64,000 nt of DNA from Polytrichum commune (Eukaryota > Streptophyta > Polytrichopsida > Polytrichales > Polytrichaceae): the NCBI GenBank assembly GCA_950295325.1, contig OX485804.1, forward strand, positions 32,798,001 to 32,862,000, read 5' to 3'. The notes beneath the pieces are model-generated. The model ran no database searches, was not told where the DNA came from, and was given only the letters and a program-made list of their open reading frames with translations. This document shows positions 10,221 to 21,629 of the stretch, one piece after another (position 1 is the first letter of the stretch; the number at the start of each line of letters is the position of its first letter). A program made the translations under genes and the position numbers.

Positions 10221-13200
10221 ACGTTGGTGTTCGCGTGTTCCCACACATGGTGTTTCACGAGCGCCGTAGATTCAGCTTGCATCGCTCTCGTGCGGTAAGA
10301 ATCGATTTCAAACTCCAACTCCTTGATTTTCCCCTTCCACTGCTTGTCTTTCGACGACATGCTATTGATTTTCTCTTTGAATGCAAAAATTCTCCTTTTA
10401 CAATTCATCACTCTCTCCCGAAGCTCCCATTCTTCTACCCTTACCTTGTCAAGCTTCATTACCCAACACGACTCTCTTCTTGCAATCTCATATGTAAAGA
10501 TCTTCATATTTGCATGTTAAAGGCGAGAATTCATGGTGCGTTGTAGTGGGTGTTATAGCAAAGCACCCTACCGTGTATCTCGAAAGTGACAAAGTCAATT
10601 TGCAGAAGTCGGTTTTGGAACAACTTTTGATGAGTGTTATGGTGGTGTTAAATCAAGACATTGAGGCAGCGATGAGCATGCTTATATGGTGGTCGACCTA
10701 ATGGCAGGGTGTAGATTTGAATGTTCAAATGTTAAGGTGGAGTTTACCAAGTCACAACTGAGGGTTTCTCTTCATGCAATAAAAATTCCAAGGAGCGTTG
10801 TATTTCATGTTTCATGTGAACATATAGCATATATGGTGGCTGCCGAAATATGCTTTGTGTCCAATTTCTTCCACCTCAAGGTGTACCCCACTTTCACTCC
10901 CTTTGTCATATATATCTTTTCAAAATTCATGTTGATGAGGGAAATTCATGTCTCCCAAGCTTTTTTTATCATTTGTGGTGCATTGAACTCGTATAATTTA
11001 GGAAGATGATGCAAATGTGACAACAAATGCACTTCACCCAGGCTGCACAAAGATTGGGTTCGGCTCCATGAAGGGGTATCATGTGATCAAAAGTAAGCAT
11101 CGTCTTTTTTTTTTTTTATCAAATAGTAGCCCTTCAATCAAATGTATGATTGTTGGGAGTATAAGACTGTTGTGCAGGTCTGAAGTTATACTTATGTATT
11201 ATTCATTCAAACGCTTGAATTCGCCAGTGAAAAAATCATGTGTACCATGAAGCAGATCATGTGTAGGACACTTGATTAAAGACACGCTTAAGACTAGACC
11301 TTGCAAGAGATAACATATATTTGATCAAAAGTGTGAAAGACATAGTAAAATCTCATTCCCTTCCCTTCCACTAGCTTAGTTGTTATTTACCCAAAGAATA
11401 TGAAGAGAAATCCAAGTACTTTGCAGCATGTAAAGTAGTGCCCTCCAAGTGAATATGTACACTCTCAAGTAATGTGTCTTCTAGTGTGGAAAAACAATGT
11501 GAGATGTGGAGTACAAAATTTCTAAAGAATTGTGCACTAGACTGACCTCGACTTCTTTGTATGCAATTAAGTGAACATGGATTATTTTTCCAATGAAATC
11601 CTCAATTGTTGTTGAGGACTATTTTCATCATTGTTGCACCATGCGCAATGTCAATACCATAGGTAAAGATTCTTATGTGCTGAAAATTCTTGTTGAGGTG
11701 ACATGCAGTAGGAGTTAGGGGTTTCAACGTGGAGTTTTTAACTGTATAGCAACCTTAGTGGTTGCACTCCATTGTGTGAATTGTTGATTGGGAACACTAT
11801 TTTGGAGTTATAAGGGGCTAACCTTTTCTCTTTTCTGTTAATGTCATTTTTAACCCAAGAAAGTTATCTTATGTTCTATCATGGGCATCCTACATAAAAG
11901 AACTTCCTTGGTTAAAAGTAAAAGGTGATAGCATTACGTAACTTCAAACAACAATCCATATGAATTCCAATAATTGAAGTAGGTTCTCCATATTTTCCAC
12001 AGAATGTACTCCACAAAGATATCATGTACAATGTGCATCTTTCTTCCTACAAGGTGCAGGCACATCGTGTCATGTTGCAACAAGTTTTGCCCTAAATGGA
12101 GTTTATGGCCAATATTCTCAAGACTGTAATGAGTGGGTAACTTGGGAGCACATTGTAGAAGTTTAGCGAGAAGCTCATCACAAGCAAACTCACCAAGTAA
12201 AGTTCAAAGACCCTTAAAAGTACGAAGGTGTTGTATAAGGTAGCCACAAGAAGAACAAAATCATCTATTTAATGTAGAGGAAGAGCATTCATTTATTTAT
12301 TGTTATTATTGAAGTCCTTGAATCATCTGTTGTAGGAAAATTGTTGTCTGTGAGAAGCATGGTGTATTGTGGAAAAGTAAGAGTGGCAGAGCTTTGCAGC
12401 TTTTGTGAACATTGGTATAAGTAGTCTTTTTGTAGGATTGCACATTGTGACAAGTGAGTGAAGTTGAGTAAGGCTTCAAAGCTGCAACCTTTACATTTAG
12501 TTAGGTTTTTTAGTGCGACAACCATTTGGCTTCCTCAAGGTACAAGTGTAGCACTTTGTTAAAGAGTAGTGCACATTAGTGTCAAAACTTGCAAACAGAT
12601 GGAGCAAGAGACAAGTTGCCTAGTCACATATTTGTAGACGAAGATGCTCCCGTCCAAGCAATGATGTTATTATCCTTAACATATCCCATCATTTTTAACC
12701 CAAAAGCAAGATTTTCCTAGAAGCAATTATAACATGGGGCTGCTAAACCGCAAGGGGGCTCGGAGGATCACCTCAAAGATTCATGATTGAGTGGGAGTTT
12801 CATAATTGATTGGAAGTGTCAAAGGAATTTCAAAACGGCCAGGTCTTTCAGTTTCCTACTGCATCAATATCGTTGTTATCAAGGTTATGATGCCATCATA
12901 AGCATTCATGACCTACTGATTGTGGATTTTTCAGCTCATCTTTCCAACGGGAGATTTAACAAGACCGTTTTCAATGTGAGGTCTTGGTGACATTGTCATT
13001 CATGGTATCATTCCAAGTTATGGCCTACTTTGTGCTTTATAACTAGAGTGGCTTAAGACTTTGCTGAAGATGAAGATCCTAGGCTATGAGCAATCTTTCA
13101 TAGATTTGAGTACAACTGGCTACGAAGCTCTTCCTCATTCCATTTGCAATTGGTAAAGAAATGTGTGCCTGACTATAGTTGATTAACTTCAATTTTGTTT

Positions 13201-14775
13201 AAGTTTAGAATGTTTTTCTTAATGATGTACCAACTTAGATTTGGAATGATTGTATGCAATTGTGATGTATGTTAGATATACAATGGAAATGATCTATTTG
13301 ATATGACTTGTCTATTTTTTGCATGTGCCTAGATGGAGGATTCTGTGAGGTTGCTACTCTACACAGTGTCTGCAAATGTCAAAATCTAGACCAATATTCT
13401 CATTATGTCATCATGGTGTTATTTTTGCAAGTATTTTTGAATGAGTATGTTCAATTCTCTAAATTTAAAAATCTAGTTTTCAAGCCATGGAATTATGAGA
13501 ATTAAGATGGCTTGTGGTTCATTCTATATCAATTTTTGTTGTTGCTCTTACTTGTCTTGTAGTAGTGTCCAATATGCCAACCTTCTATTGATTGTCATTT
13601 TGCTACAACAATCTTTTGTAGATGATTGATGGTGCGCTACAACTTTTGGCAACCTCATTATGGTAGACTCGGAGGATTGCGCTTTGCCTTGGAGGAAGAT
13701 ATGGTGGAGTGTTTGGAGACTTCGAAGGTTGCCCGCCTCATGCCAACAACTAGTTTTAGATATTCGTCGTCATTGGTGTTTAACCTCATAATTTATGAGT
13801 CTTATCATGACATTGTAGAGGATGTTGAACATGTATCTTGATAATATTGGAGGGTGCATAGTTATATCCTAATCCTTCACATTGTAAATATTTGGTACAA
13901 GGTTTGAATGGGACTATAGTTGAATGTATTTGTGAACATAATTAAAGTAAGTATTTTTAATTTTTTAATTTAGTTTTCTTGTATTTGAATGTAATCCTTT
14001 TTTTTTAAGTAGATAGTTGTGCAAAATGTCATGTTTTGTCATAATTAATTGTATTTCTTGTTGTGTTCTATCCGTGTTTATAACTTGTCTAGGTTAGCTT
14101 GTATATTTTGTTATCTCCATGTTTATTGGTAAACTTTTAATTAGTATCCAAGTCCTATTGGTTGTGTTTTGAATGGTATCTTGAATGATTTAGGATTGGT
14201 ATAACTAATTAAAACAAATTGAATGATAAGATGAATGGTATGGAATGTTTGTTGCTCACATAGTCGATTTTGCAATGTTATAGTATTCTGTCCACTATTT
14301 GGTACTTGTACAATTTATAAAAAAAATATGATGCCAAAAATTAGCCTCTCTAAAAAATTACAAATAAATATAGGGTGATAAAAAATATGTCAAAGTAGCT
14401 TTTATATCTACAAATAGGGAGGGAAAAAATATTGGGAGGTGCATAAATATCCCCCCATTAAATACCCCATTATCGCACGTGGTTACAAAACATAAGAACA
14501 TGTGATCCCCCCGAGCAAGCTTGTACACATGTGTTTTTTTCCTCACAACTTATGGTTTATTGCTTATGGGACCGTTCATTTTTCCTTGTGCAAGCAATCT
14601 TTGGTGAAGGAATGATCCGAGGTTCATCTAAGGTTAACGTTTCTTGATTGATCCTTGCGTTGTTTAGCTTAGTTTGAGGTTGGATGTGTGCTTCAAGGGG
14701 ATATATCATCAAAATCTTGACTTGTATTGTTCATTTTTTCTGTTAATGCAAACCTTATAATGACATATCCCACAA
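10221..14775. other. intergenic, nothing recognised
   Basis: AT-rich DNA with no CCGG sites that I noticed, in sharp contrast to the preceding island. A lysine/glutamate-rich minus-strand ORF at 10193-10507 could form a coiled coil but lacks any supporting context. Other ORFs are short and unconvincing. Confidence 0.5.
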
Positions 14776-14786
14776 GGGGGGGGGGG
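14776..14786. repeat. G11 homopolymer
   Basis: Eleven consecutive G residues in AT-rich DNA. Confidence 0.95.
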
Positions 14787-14879
14787 CGGAGGTTTGAAAC
14801 AACTGTGCACATTCATGGTATATTGTCCAAATTCAATGAATATTATTACATTATAATCAATAAATTTTTCAAAACAAAC

Positions 14880-15061
14880 TTGCAATATCTTGAACATGGT
14901 CCGTTTTCCCTCAACATGGTCCACTTTCACTTCACACTAAACTTGAGGACCGATCGATTGCAAAATTGGCTTTCTATTTCCCACGGTACGGCCTTTGGAT
15001 GATTCCAAGGGCACTTAGATTTTCCATGGTCACGGCTCTCGGTCCGTGTGTAAAGCGGCCC
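14880..15061 (+). repeat. right-end fragment of the GGGCCAC MITE family
   Basis: The segment ends with a block resembling CATGGTCACGGCTCTCGG then GTGTGTAAAGCGGCCC followed by TTA. This is closely similar to the right ends of the complete copies that terminate at 59651 and 60144. No convincing left end was found, so it is truncated or strongly diverged. Confidence 0.6.
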
Positions 15062-15483
15062 TTAGTAACTTTGTAAATTTAGCCACACCATAAACACCAA
15101 TATCAATAAAACAGAGCACGGAACGTACATGAAGTGGAATGCATTGGTTGGGGCATGTGTGCAACTAATATGACCCTGGCCACCTCATTAAGTTATATTC
15201 ATGTACTGTTTGATCACCAGTAAGTTAGAGTCAATTAATGCACCCAACTCTCTCAAGGACAAGCTTCCAAGGACACAGAAGGATTCAGCCATAAGTTTAA
15301 GCATGCGTGGTGACCCCATCCTCTTCACGTGAGGAAACGTGAAACCGGAAACAAACAAAATAAAAAATAAAATAAAAAGTCCGGAACCATTGGAATTATA
15401 GAGGCGACGAGAATCTCATTTCAGTTACATATATATCCAACAACAACAAAAACAAAACAAGGGACAAGATATTTGCATGCACA

Positions 15484-15990
15484 CGTAACCATCTGTTTAG
15501 AGGGTCTCGTTGACGTGGCTACCTTTTATTGGCTCATGAGCATGGTGGAAAATAATCCATAACCTATGATCCTCTTTCTAGTTTCCTACCTACCAAGTAG
15601 TAGTACAAAGCTACCATCTATATATTTTTAGCGCCATAAATTCAAATCCCTACACATCTAGTGCCCGCGTGGCCGTGACGCTCCGGGGTCGTCCATCGCC
15701 TCACACGATTGAAGAATCCCATGGCTTCCAAGAACCTCCACCTGTGAGCCTGCCATCGCCCTTAACAACGTAGAAAGAAGAAGGAATAGAGAAGAGCACA
15801 CAATCCAAGCTAGTTGTAAACCTTTCACGACCAAATTTGCCTCTTCGTGGCATGTTTTGTGAAGATGGAACAAAATCGACTGAAACACCTACAAACCGAT
15901 CACAAACTCCAATAAACCAACTTGAAACTCTGAAGCAAACCCGCCACAAAGACCTACACCGGAGTTCGACCCTCTAAACAAATGGTTACG
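15484..15990. repeat. inverted repeat with 23-nt arms
   Basis: CGTAACCATCTGTTTAGAGG.. at 15484-15506 and its reverse complement at 15968-15990 differ at one position. The 461 bp between them has no convincing gene. It may be a small foldback element; no target duplication was identified. Confidence 0.6.
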
Positions 15991-15994
15991 TCGA

Positions 15995-16082
15995 GTAACT
16001 AGCTCGAGGGCCAGGGTTACCACCTGGGGCCGCGTGAGCATCACCAGCCCCAGGTGATAACCCTGGCCCTCGAGCCGGTTAC
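15995..16082. repeat. GC-rich 35-nt-arm hairpin
   Basis: The left arm 15995-16029 and right arm 16048-16082 are complementary at 32 of 35 positions, with an 18-base loop. Both arms contain CTCGAGGGCCAGGGTTA. This is the most stable predicted hairpin in the region. It sits directly between the inverted repeat on its left and the tandem array on its right. Confidence 0.85.
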
Positions 16083-16086
16083 CTAG

Positions 16087-16446
16087 TTCATAGAAATGAG
16101 GTATCGAAATGACACACGACCATCTAAACACGAAGTGATTTGAATGACACCAACACGTGAATGACATTCTCGTCACTTCATGTTAGACGGTGATGTCATT
16201 TTAACGCCTCATTTCTGTGCATACGACACCAACACCTGTCATTTTGGTCATTTCGTGTTAGATGGTCGTGTCATTTCGGCGCCTCGTTTACACGCATCTT
16301 ACACCAACCACGTGTATGATATTCTCGTCACTTCGTGTTAGATGGTCGTGTCATTTCAGCGCCTCTTTTACACACATCTTACACCAACACGTGTCATTTT
16401 GGTCACTTTGTGTTAGATGGTAATGTCATTTCGACGCCTCGTTTCT
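16087..16446. repeat. 77-bp tandem repeat, four copies, plus one inverted copy
   Basis: The motif GTTAGATGGTCGTGTCATTT recurs at about 16182, 16257, 16337 and 16412 with spacing of 75-80 bp. The units share CACCAACACGTGTCATT and GCGCCTCGTTT blocks. The segment 16087-16146 is a reverse-complement copy of the same unit, so the array opens head to head. The frequent CACGTG is a G-box core. Confidence 0.8.
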
Positions 16447-16907
16447 ACTTGTGATGATGCCACTCCTCACGACAACCATTGAATCTTGTCTTGTTTTGTT
16501 AGATGGGCCTCAAGGACACAAGGCCATTTGGTGTTTGGAATTCTAGGCTTGGGATGCGGATGTTCATGTTGTGTCAACTTAAATATAAATTGTGACTACA
16601 CTAAATATTGGATTTAGTGGCATATGGTTATTTTATGTCACTGTGGTAATTTTTGTAACGACACTTCTATTGAATAAGTTTACAAATATCGTCATGCCAA
16701 CTTACTTTTAGTTCACCCAAATACCAAATATTGAAACAAGGTTTGGTATATTCTGCATCCTAACATTTTCGTATTGAAATGTTGTTTTAGATCATTTGGA
16801 TAGAAAAATCACTTAGTAAGTGATAGTAACTGCAACATTGTGAATCTATAATTGCCCCCCCCCCCCTCCAAAAAAAAAAAAAAAACAACTTACATGGAAT
16901 GACAATA

Positions 16908-17787
16908 CAGTCTAACCTTGATAATGTCACCCTTGTTAATAGAACACCTTGATATTGTCACCTAAAAGTTTGAAACCGATTTTCATAGTGTAAAACTCCC
17001 TCATTATTATCCCTATCACCCTTGATAATGTCACTATTTTTTTCCAAAATCCGTAGTGTAAATGTGATAACACCAAGTATGGATGGATTGTATGTGATGG
17101 TTGGATGGACAGATTGTAGTAGCCGAAAGGGTCATGCGCTGCCCCTGTGATAAATGCAATGCTATTCTTGGAACTTGATCGTGCACCAACCCTGAACGGT
17201 GTTGTCTATACACGGCACTCAAAGGTGTTGTCTTTTCACGGCGTTGTCAAGACTTCTCGGCCTCTATGCACCCCACCTTCCGTCACATGTGTTCAACTGT
17301 GTGTCTTTTCACGGTGTTCACGCATGTAGTGAAGCTAAGCAATGCACAAAAATATGCTAAAGATGTTTTGAATTTTATGGCTAGCCAAGGTTCTCAGATT
17401 TTCAACACTCTGGAGTTGTTAGGAATGGAAAAAATCCATGACAAACTCATTAGAATTGGTGTTGCACATTTAACATCAACAAAACAATGTGACATTAGAA
17501 GCTTCTTTGTCTCTAGTGAGAGGTCTTTACCTGATCTCAATGACACATTATGATGTGCTTTTGTTGTTATTCACAATTTTGAATTAGATTTTACATTCAA
17601 AAACATTGAAGTCTCGTATTTGTTATTTTTTTTACATTGTAATTTTATTTTGATATTCTACCTATTTTTTTGATAATATCACATTATGCACAAATCTTCA
17701 AAATGTGACATTATCAAATATGTCACACCTTGTTTATATCACTCTTTTTGGTGAAACGGATGGTGTGACATTATCAAGGTTAGACTG
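16908..17787 (+). mobile_element. Tigger/pogo-like (Tc1/mariner superfamily) deletion derivative, 880 bp
   Basis: Perfect 23-bp terminal inverted repeats begin CAGTCTAACCTTGATAATG, and TA flanks both ends (16906-16907, 17788-17789). CAGT-type termini with a TA duplication, and sub-terminal repeats of the CTTGATAATGTCAC type, are typical of pogo/Tigger elements. The interior keeps a coding remnant of the transposase C-terminus (17327-17553). The catalytic DDD core is absent, so the element is non-autonomous. It sits inside a MITE and is therefore the younger insertion. Confidence 0.85.
17327..17553 (+). pseudogene. C-terminal remnant of a Tigger/CENP-B-like transposase
   Basis: An open stretch of about 75 codons ends in TGA. 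It contains a helical segment (NAQKYAKDVLNFMASQG) and a run ending KQCDIRSFF. Tigger/jerky/CENP-B-like transposases typically end with a helical tail and a K-Q-x-x-I-x-x-F-F motif, which this matches. The DNA-binding and DDE domains are missing. A TAG just before the segment could be an old splice acceptor. It has no independent start codon and is best treated as a fossil. Confidence 0.65.
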
Positions 17788-17894
17788 TAGTGATAGATTT
17801 ACATTTAGTGTTGGTGACACTACGTGGACGATTTTCAATTAGTATTGAGCAAGACAGATAGAATTGGTGATACTAAATACAATATTTAGTGTAG

Positions 17895-19039
17895 TCCTCC
17901 ATTCATTTGTAGGGGAAAAAAACAAGGGCATTGGGCTAACGAGTGTTGTGTGTCAATTAGGACCTCAAAATTGGTTAAGCACATTACAATAAAAATAGTC
18001 TAACTCATCTGCAGCCTTACATGTGCACAATTAGTGGCATTGCAAATCCATTAAGTCCCATTTGACAACCACCATTGTTGCACCAATGTGTCACCTTTGA
18101 GCTCAGTGTGGATTTGGATTGCAACAAGTCATTTTCAAGAATCGGTGATGGCAAGAGAGGAGAGCTTCTTCAAGAGGGGCTCGTGAGTTTGGAGATCCTC
18201 AATTAGTAAGTAAGATACTTGATTGGAGGATCATGTGACATATGCAAGGTGTGGATGGGCATGAGCAATTGACCATAGTTCTAATATTTCTAGATTGTGC
18301 CATTATGATTACTTTTTGGCAAACTTGAAATCTCCATTGCAAGAGATTGAAAGTACAACGGAATGAGCCAAATGCAAAGAGCAAGTATTTAAAACCTCCT
18401 ACTTCATACGACCGATCCATGGAGGTGACACCAAGCAAATTGTGGCTATCTTCCCGAGAGAAAATCGGGGAACATTCCCTTATATTGGATGTTGTTAGCA
18501 AGTGGAAATAAAAAGAAAGAAAGAAAAGTGATACCCAACACATCTACTCATGTGTAGTTTGGATATTGTGTGAACAAGTTATGAGTTCCCAAAATGATGC
18601 CTATAATTGCAACCCAAATCGACCCTATTTTCTCATAGGCTTCCTTGATCTCCTCGTGTACATCTTTGTACGCAATATCAAGGTTTCATGGTTATATTCA
18701 GGTCAAAATGTACATGTCACTTTGGGTGAAGGTTCTTTTTGGGTAACTCTATCTTAATCCACCTTCCATGGCACATATCTTGAATTAAACCATCCAACAT
18801 GGATGAAGGGACTCTAGTGAAATAGAGCTCCTTGTAGGTCGAATATCGATTAATCCCAACTGGACTAACCATATTTGAGGTTTCTGATGCATTTTTAAAG
18901 TTGCCATCGATGAGGATATTCGATTCCTAAGTACCATCGGAGAGGCAAGGGGAAGTAGCAAGAACATGTACTTCCCCGAGTTCTTTCATTACATCAATCC
19001 AACAACGTCCCTTTGACTAAATTAGATCAAAAACACTCT
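17895..19039. other. intergenic, nothing recognised
   Basis: AT-rich sequence without a supported gene or clear repeat. Confidence 0.5.
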
Positions 19040-19480
19040 AAAACTCCGTAACCTCAATCCCCTCAATATCACTCCTCCTCTTCTACCCGGAAACCCTAGG
19101 GCACGGATCTTCTCAGTTTTAAATCTCAACCCTTATTGTCACGGTTCCCTACCACATATCTTGGGTCTTGACATCAAAACAAATCACCAAAGAAATCAAA
19201 CCACATACTCGCATGCATCACATTGACTTCATCGTAACTATTCTCATTATTGCAATGTCAACTTTGTTTTATTCCATAATTGACTTACATGATAACATCC
19301 TCAACTCCATAATATCAACCTCCATAATGTCACATACTCTCTAATACCCCGAAACCCTAGGGAACGGATGTTCGTAGTTCAAATCTCACTCCTTATTGTT
19401 ACATTTCTCTCCCTTATATCATGAAATTTTGTCATTAATGCAAACCACCCAAGAAGTCTACCATACCCTCACATTGCACC
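19040..19480. repeat. diverged tandem duplication, about 261-bp offset
   Basis: AAACCCTAGGG followed by CACGGATCTTC / AACGGATGTTC, an AAATCTCA(A/C) block and a TTATTGT block occur at 19091 and again at 19352 in the same order. The sequence is old and gapped. Confidence 0.6.
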
Positions 19481-19659
19481 ATGTGTTAGCATGTGGAGTG
19501 TCTTCTTCTTCTTCTTATTCTTATGCCACTTGTTGAATGTTGGTGCATGCATCCGCCACATCGCCCAGGAAGGCCAAGTGGAGTGGACCACACTAGTATA
19601 GGTGACATGAGAACGAATTCAACTTGTCCTCACATCTCCTATGTGTTATTCCATAATGT

Positions 19660-19862
19660 CACATGCTACACTAATTCACTAGTATCACGCATCCATGTTA
19701 ACACTACAGAACTCCATAATATCACATGCACATTGATTGCCATAGGTGCATGATACTATGGAGTTTAGAGTGTACACTAATTCTCTTCTTCCATCACGCA
19801 ACCATGTTAACACTACAAAACTCTTGAATAACACGTGCACTTCCATTGCCATGCGCGTGATA
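19660..19862. repeat. short tandem duplication, about 109-bp offset
   Basis: The block CATCCATGTTAACACTACA, then a GCCAT(A/G) and a GTGCATGATAC / GCGTGATAC block, occurs twice (19694 and 19803). Confidence 0.65.
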
Positions 19863-19871
19863 CCAATGATC

Positions 19872-20062
19872 GGGGAGAACCGGTTGAAGAAGTTCAAGAC
19901 TGCAGGAAAATTACCCATCATTTTAGAGGAACTTATAGAACAACATACCCCAATTTAATAAAGGAAAACTGGAGGATGTCATCAACATGTATTAACCGGT
20001 TGGACTAGCAAACACTCGGATCTCAACCGATTAGTATGCCCAAACAATCTCCCCGGTCACTG
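19872..20062 (+). repeat. 200-bp dispersed repeat, copy 1
   Basis: Shares with the copies at 21095, 21340 and 55055 the ordered blocks AACCGGTTGAAG, a CAAGACT..AGGA block, TTTTAGAGGAA, CCCCAATTTA, GGTTGGACT, ACTCGGATCTCAACCGATTA and CTCCCCGGTCACTG. No open reading frame is conserved among the copies, so this is a repeat family and not a gene family. Confidence 0.75.
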
Positions 20063-20112
20063 CATGATACTGCAGAGTTTAGAATGTAACCCAATGCAGG
20101 GACCGATTTCGG

Positions 20113-20308
20113 CTTGAACTTAAATAATATCCCCATACTACAAAAAGAAGGTTTCTATGTGCTCTTTCCACCTTCCACCTTGAACTTAGATATCCCCATA
20201 CTACAAAAAAAAAGGGCTTCTATGTGCTCTCTTCACCTTCCACCTTGAACTTAGATATCCCCATACTACAAAAAAAGGGTTTCTATGTGCTCTCTTCACC
20301 TTCCACCA
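20113..20308. repeat. 66-bp tandem repeat, three copies
   Basis: Units start CTTGAACTTA at 20113, 20179 and 20244, and contain ATCCCCATACTACAAAAA, TTTCTATGTGCTCT and CACCTTCCACC. Near-identical, hence recent. Confidence 0.9.
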
Positions 20309-20443
20309 TGATGGTAGTAGTAGTAGTAGTAGGTGTTGCGAATGTTTTCAGTACCCAATTGATGTAGGCAAACTTTTGTGTTGGGTCGGGCGACGGCTGG
20401 CTTCATGAGGAGGTGTGGAATTGTCTTGTTTTAACTTAACTTA

Positions 20444-20533
20444 CAGCAGCAGCAGCAGTAGCAGTAGCAGTAGCAGTAGGAGGAGGAGGAGGAGGAGGAG
20501 GGTGGAGGGGAGAGAGAGAGAGAGAGAGAGAGG
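20444..20533. repeat. compound microsatellite (AGC)n(AGTAGC)n(GGA)n(GA)n
   Basis: Consecutive simple repeats. They create open frames with Ser/Arg or Ser/Pro runs on both strands, which I do not regard as genes. Confidence 0.9.
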
Positions 20534-20964
20534 CCAGGCACAAACGGCCGGCCGGGCCTCGAAGGTGCACATGATGAGCATTGAATGCTGCGAAAACTCT
20601 GACAAAAACGGGTGTGCTTTTGTAATGTTGCAATTGGTGGCGACGATGTCGCTGGTGTGTCAGTCCAGTTATTAGGGTACATGCTTACATCATGGGCGCT
20701 GTCTAGATAGGCAGGTTCATGGGACTCCAGCCAGCTTCAAACAATCCCTGACGATTGGGATCGGTGTTGCTGCGAACGTATGGCAATGAATGATGCGGAG
20801 CAGTGGCTGGAGGGAAGTTTTGGGGCAGGCATATAAGTTAGTTAGTCGGTCAAGATCCAAGTGATGCTAAAATCCAGCTGGTTACATGGTTGACATCTTC
20901 TGGTGATGCGTTTATTCACTCGTGGTGTATTCTTCTAGAGATTCCTCGTCTACAATGATGGGTA

Positions 20965-21045
20965 ATTTCTCCTGATGACATCTCGAACTATTTCAACCGG
21001 TGGTTATTTCTCAGACTCGACTGGTTCATCTGGAACGAACCGCCG
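20965..21045 (-). repeat. inverted fragment of the 200-bp dispersed repeat
   Basis: Read on the minus strand, it carries GAACCAGTCGAGTCTGAGAA and an ACCGGTTGAA block in the order seen at the start of the copies at 21095 and 21340. It lies immediately before two direct copies, so the cluster can fold back. Confidence 0.6.
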
Positions 21046-21094
21046 GTTCTTCCTGAGAAGTGGTGGGGGAGAATTGATCGAGCGCTAGTTGTTG

Positions 21095-21303
21095 GAGATG
21101 AAGTGGTTGAGTTTGAGGAATCATGGGTTTGAAGGTCGAGACTTCAGGAGACTCACCCACCGGTTTAGAGGAATCTGTTGTGGAATATACCTCAATTTTC
21201 ATGGGAAAAGTAATGAAAGGTGTGAACATGTAACCCCGGGTCAGACTTGGGAACAGTCGGATTTGGACCGATTGATTTTGCCCGATAATCTTCCCGGGCA
21301 CTG
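21095..21303 (+). repeat. 200-bp dispersed repeat, copy 2
   Basis: Direct copy in the cluster, with GGTTGAGTTTGAGG, GAGACTTCAGGA, TTTAGAGGAATC, CTCAATTTTCATGGGAAAA, GGACCGATTGATTTTGCCC and TTCCCGGGCACTG blocks. Confidence 0.75.
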
Positions 21304-21339
21304 GTGTTGTGAGTCGTGCATTTGATGCGGCAATGAACG

Positions 21340-21566
21340 GGGAGGACCAGCTGCTAGTTGCACATGAACGAACTGGTTGAGTTTGAGAAAGAACCGGTTG
21401 AAGTTGAAGACTTCAGGACAACAATTTCCCATCGTTTCGGGGGGATTTGAAGAATATACCCCAATTTTATAAAGAAAACCCAAAAGATATCAACATGTGA
21501 TCGGTTGGACTTGGAAACACTAGGATCTCGATCGATTATGCCCAAAAAAAACTCTCCAGACACTGT
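21340..21566 (+). repeat. 200-bp dispersed repeat, copy 3
   Basis: Lies about 262 bp after copy 2 in the same orientation. It includes AACTGGTTGAGTTTGAGAAA, AACCGGTTGAAGTTGAAG, CCCCAATTTTATAAAG, GGTTGGACTTGG and CTCGATCGATTATGCCC. Confidence 0.75.
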
Positions 21567-21629
21567 GATGAGGGAGTTTTCAATGGTGTCTAGGTAAAGT
21601 AGATGGGTCTTGAATGGTGACCTTTTTTT

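Larger units (their letters stand above)
16596..17894. mobile_element. palindromic-ended MITE, copy 1, interrupted by a Tigger-like element
   Basis: The left end reads CTACACTAAATATTGGATTTAGTGGCA and the right end ATACTAAATACAATATTTAGTGTAG; each terminus is itself a near-palindrome. The interior aligns block by block with the copies at 23297-23675 and 44446-44824, including the ATTGGTGATAC/ACACT block before the right end. Removing the 880-bp insert at 16908-17787 and one TA leaves about 417 bp. The extra length relative to the 379-bp copies lies partly in a C12-TCC-A tract at 16855-16885. No target duplication is evident. Confidence 0.75.

Noticed and set aside
6290-10230. LTR retrotransposon boundaries for the CCGG-rich island
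   Set aside because: No pair of direct terminal repeats, primer-binding site or pol domains could be found; the 9311-9880 duplication is adjacent and tandem, not terminal.
10193-10507. Minus-strand Lys/Glu-rich ORF of 104 codons
   Set aside because: A coiled-coil-like composition alone is not enough; no recognisable family, splice partners or promoter.
20415-20682. Ser/Arg-run and Ser/Pro-run ORFs
   Set aside because: Translations of a compound microsatellite.
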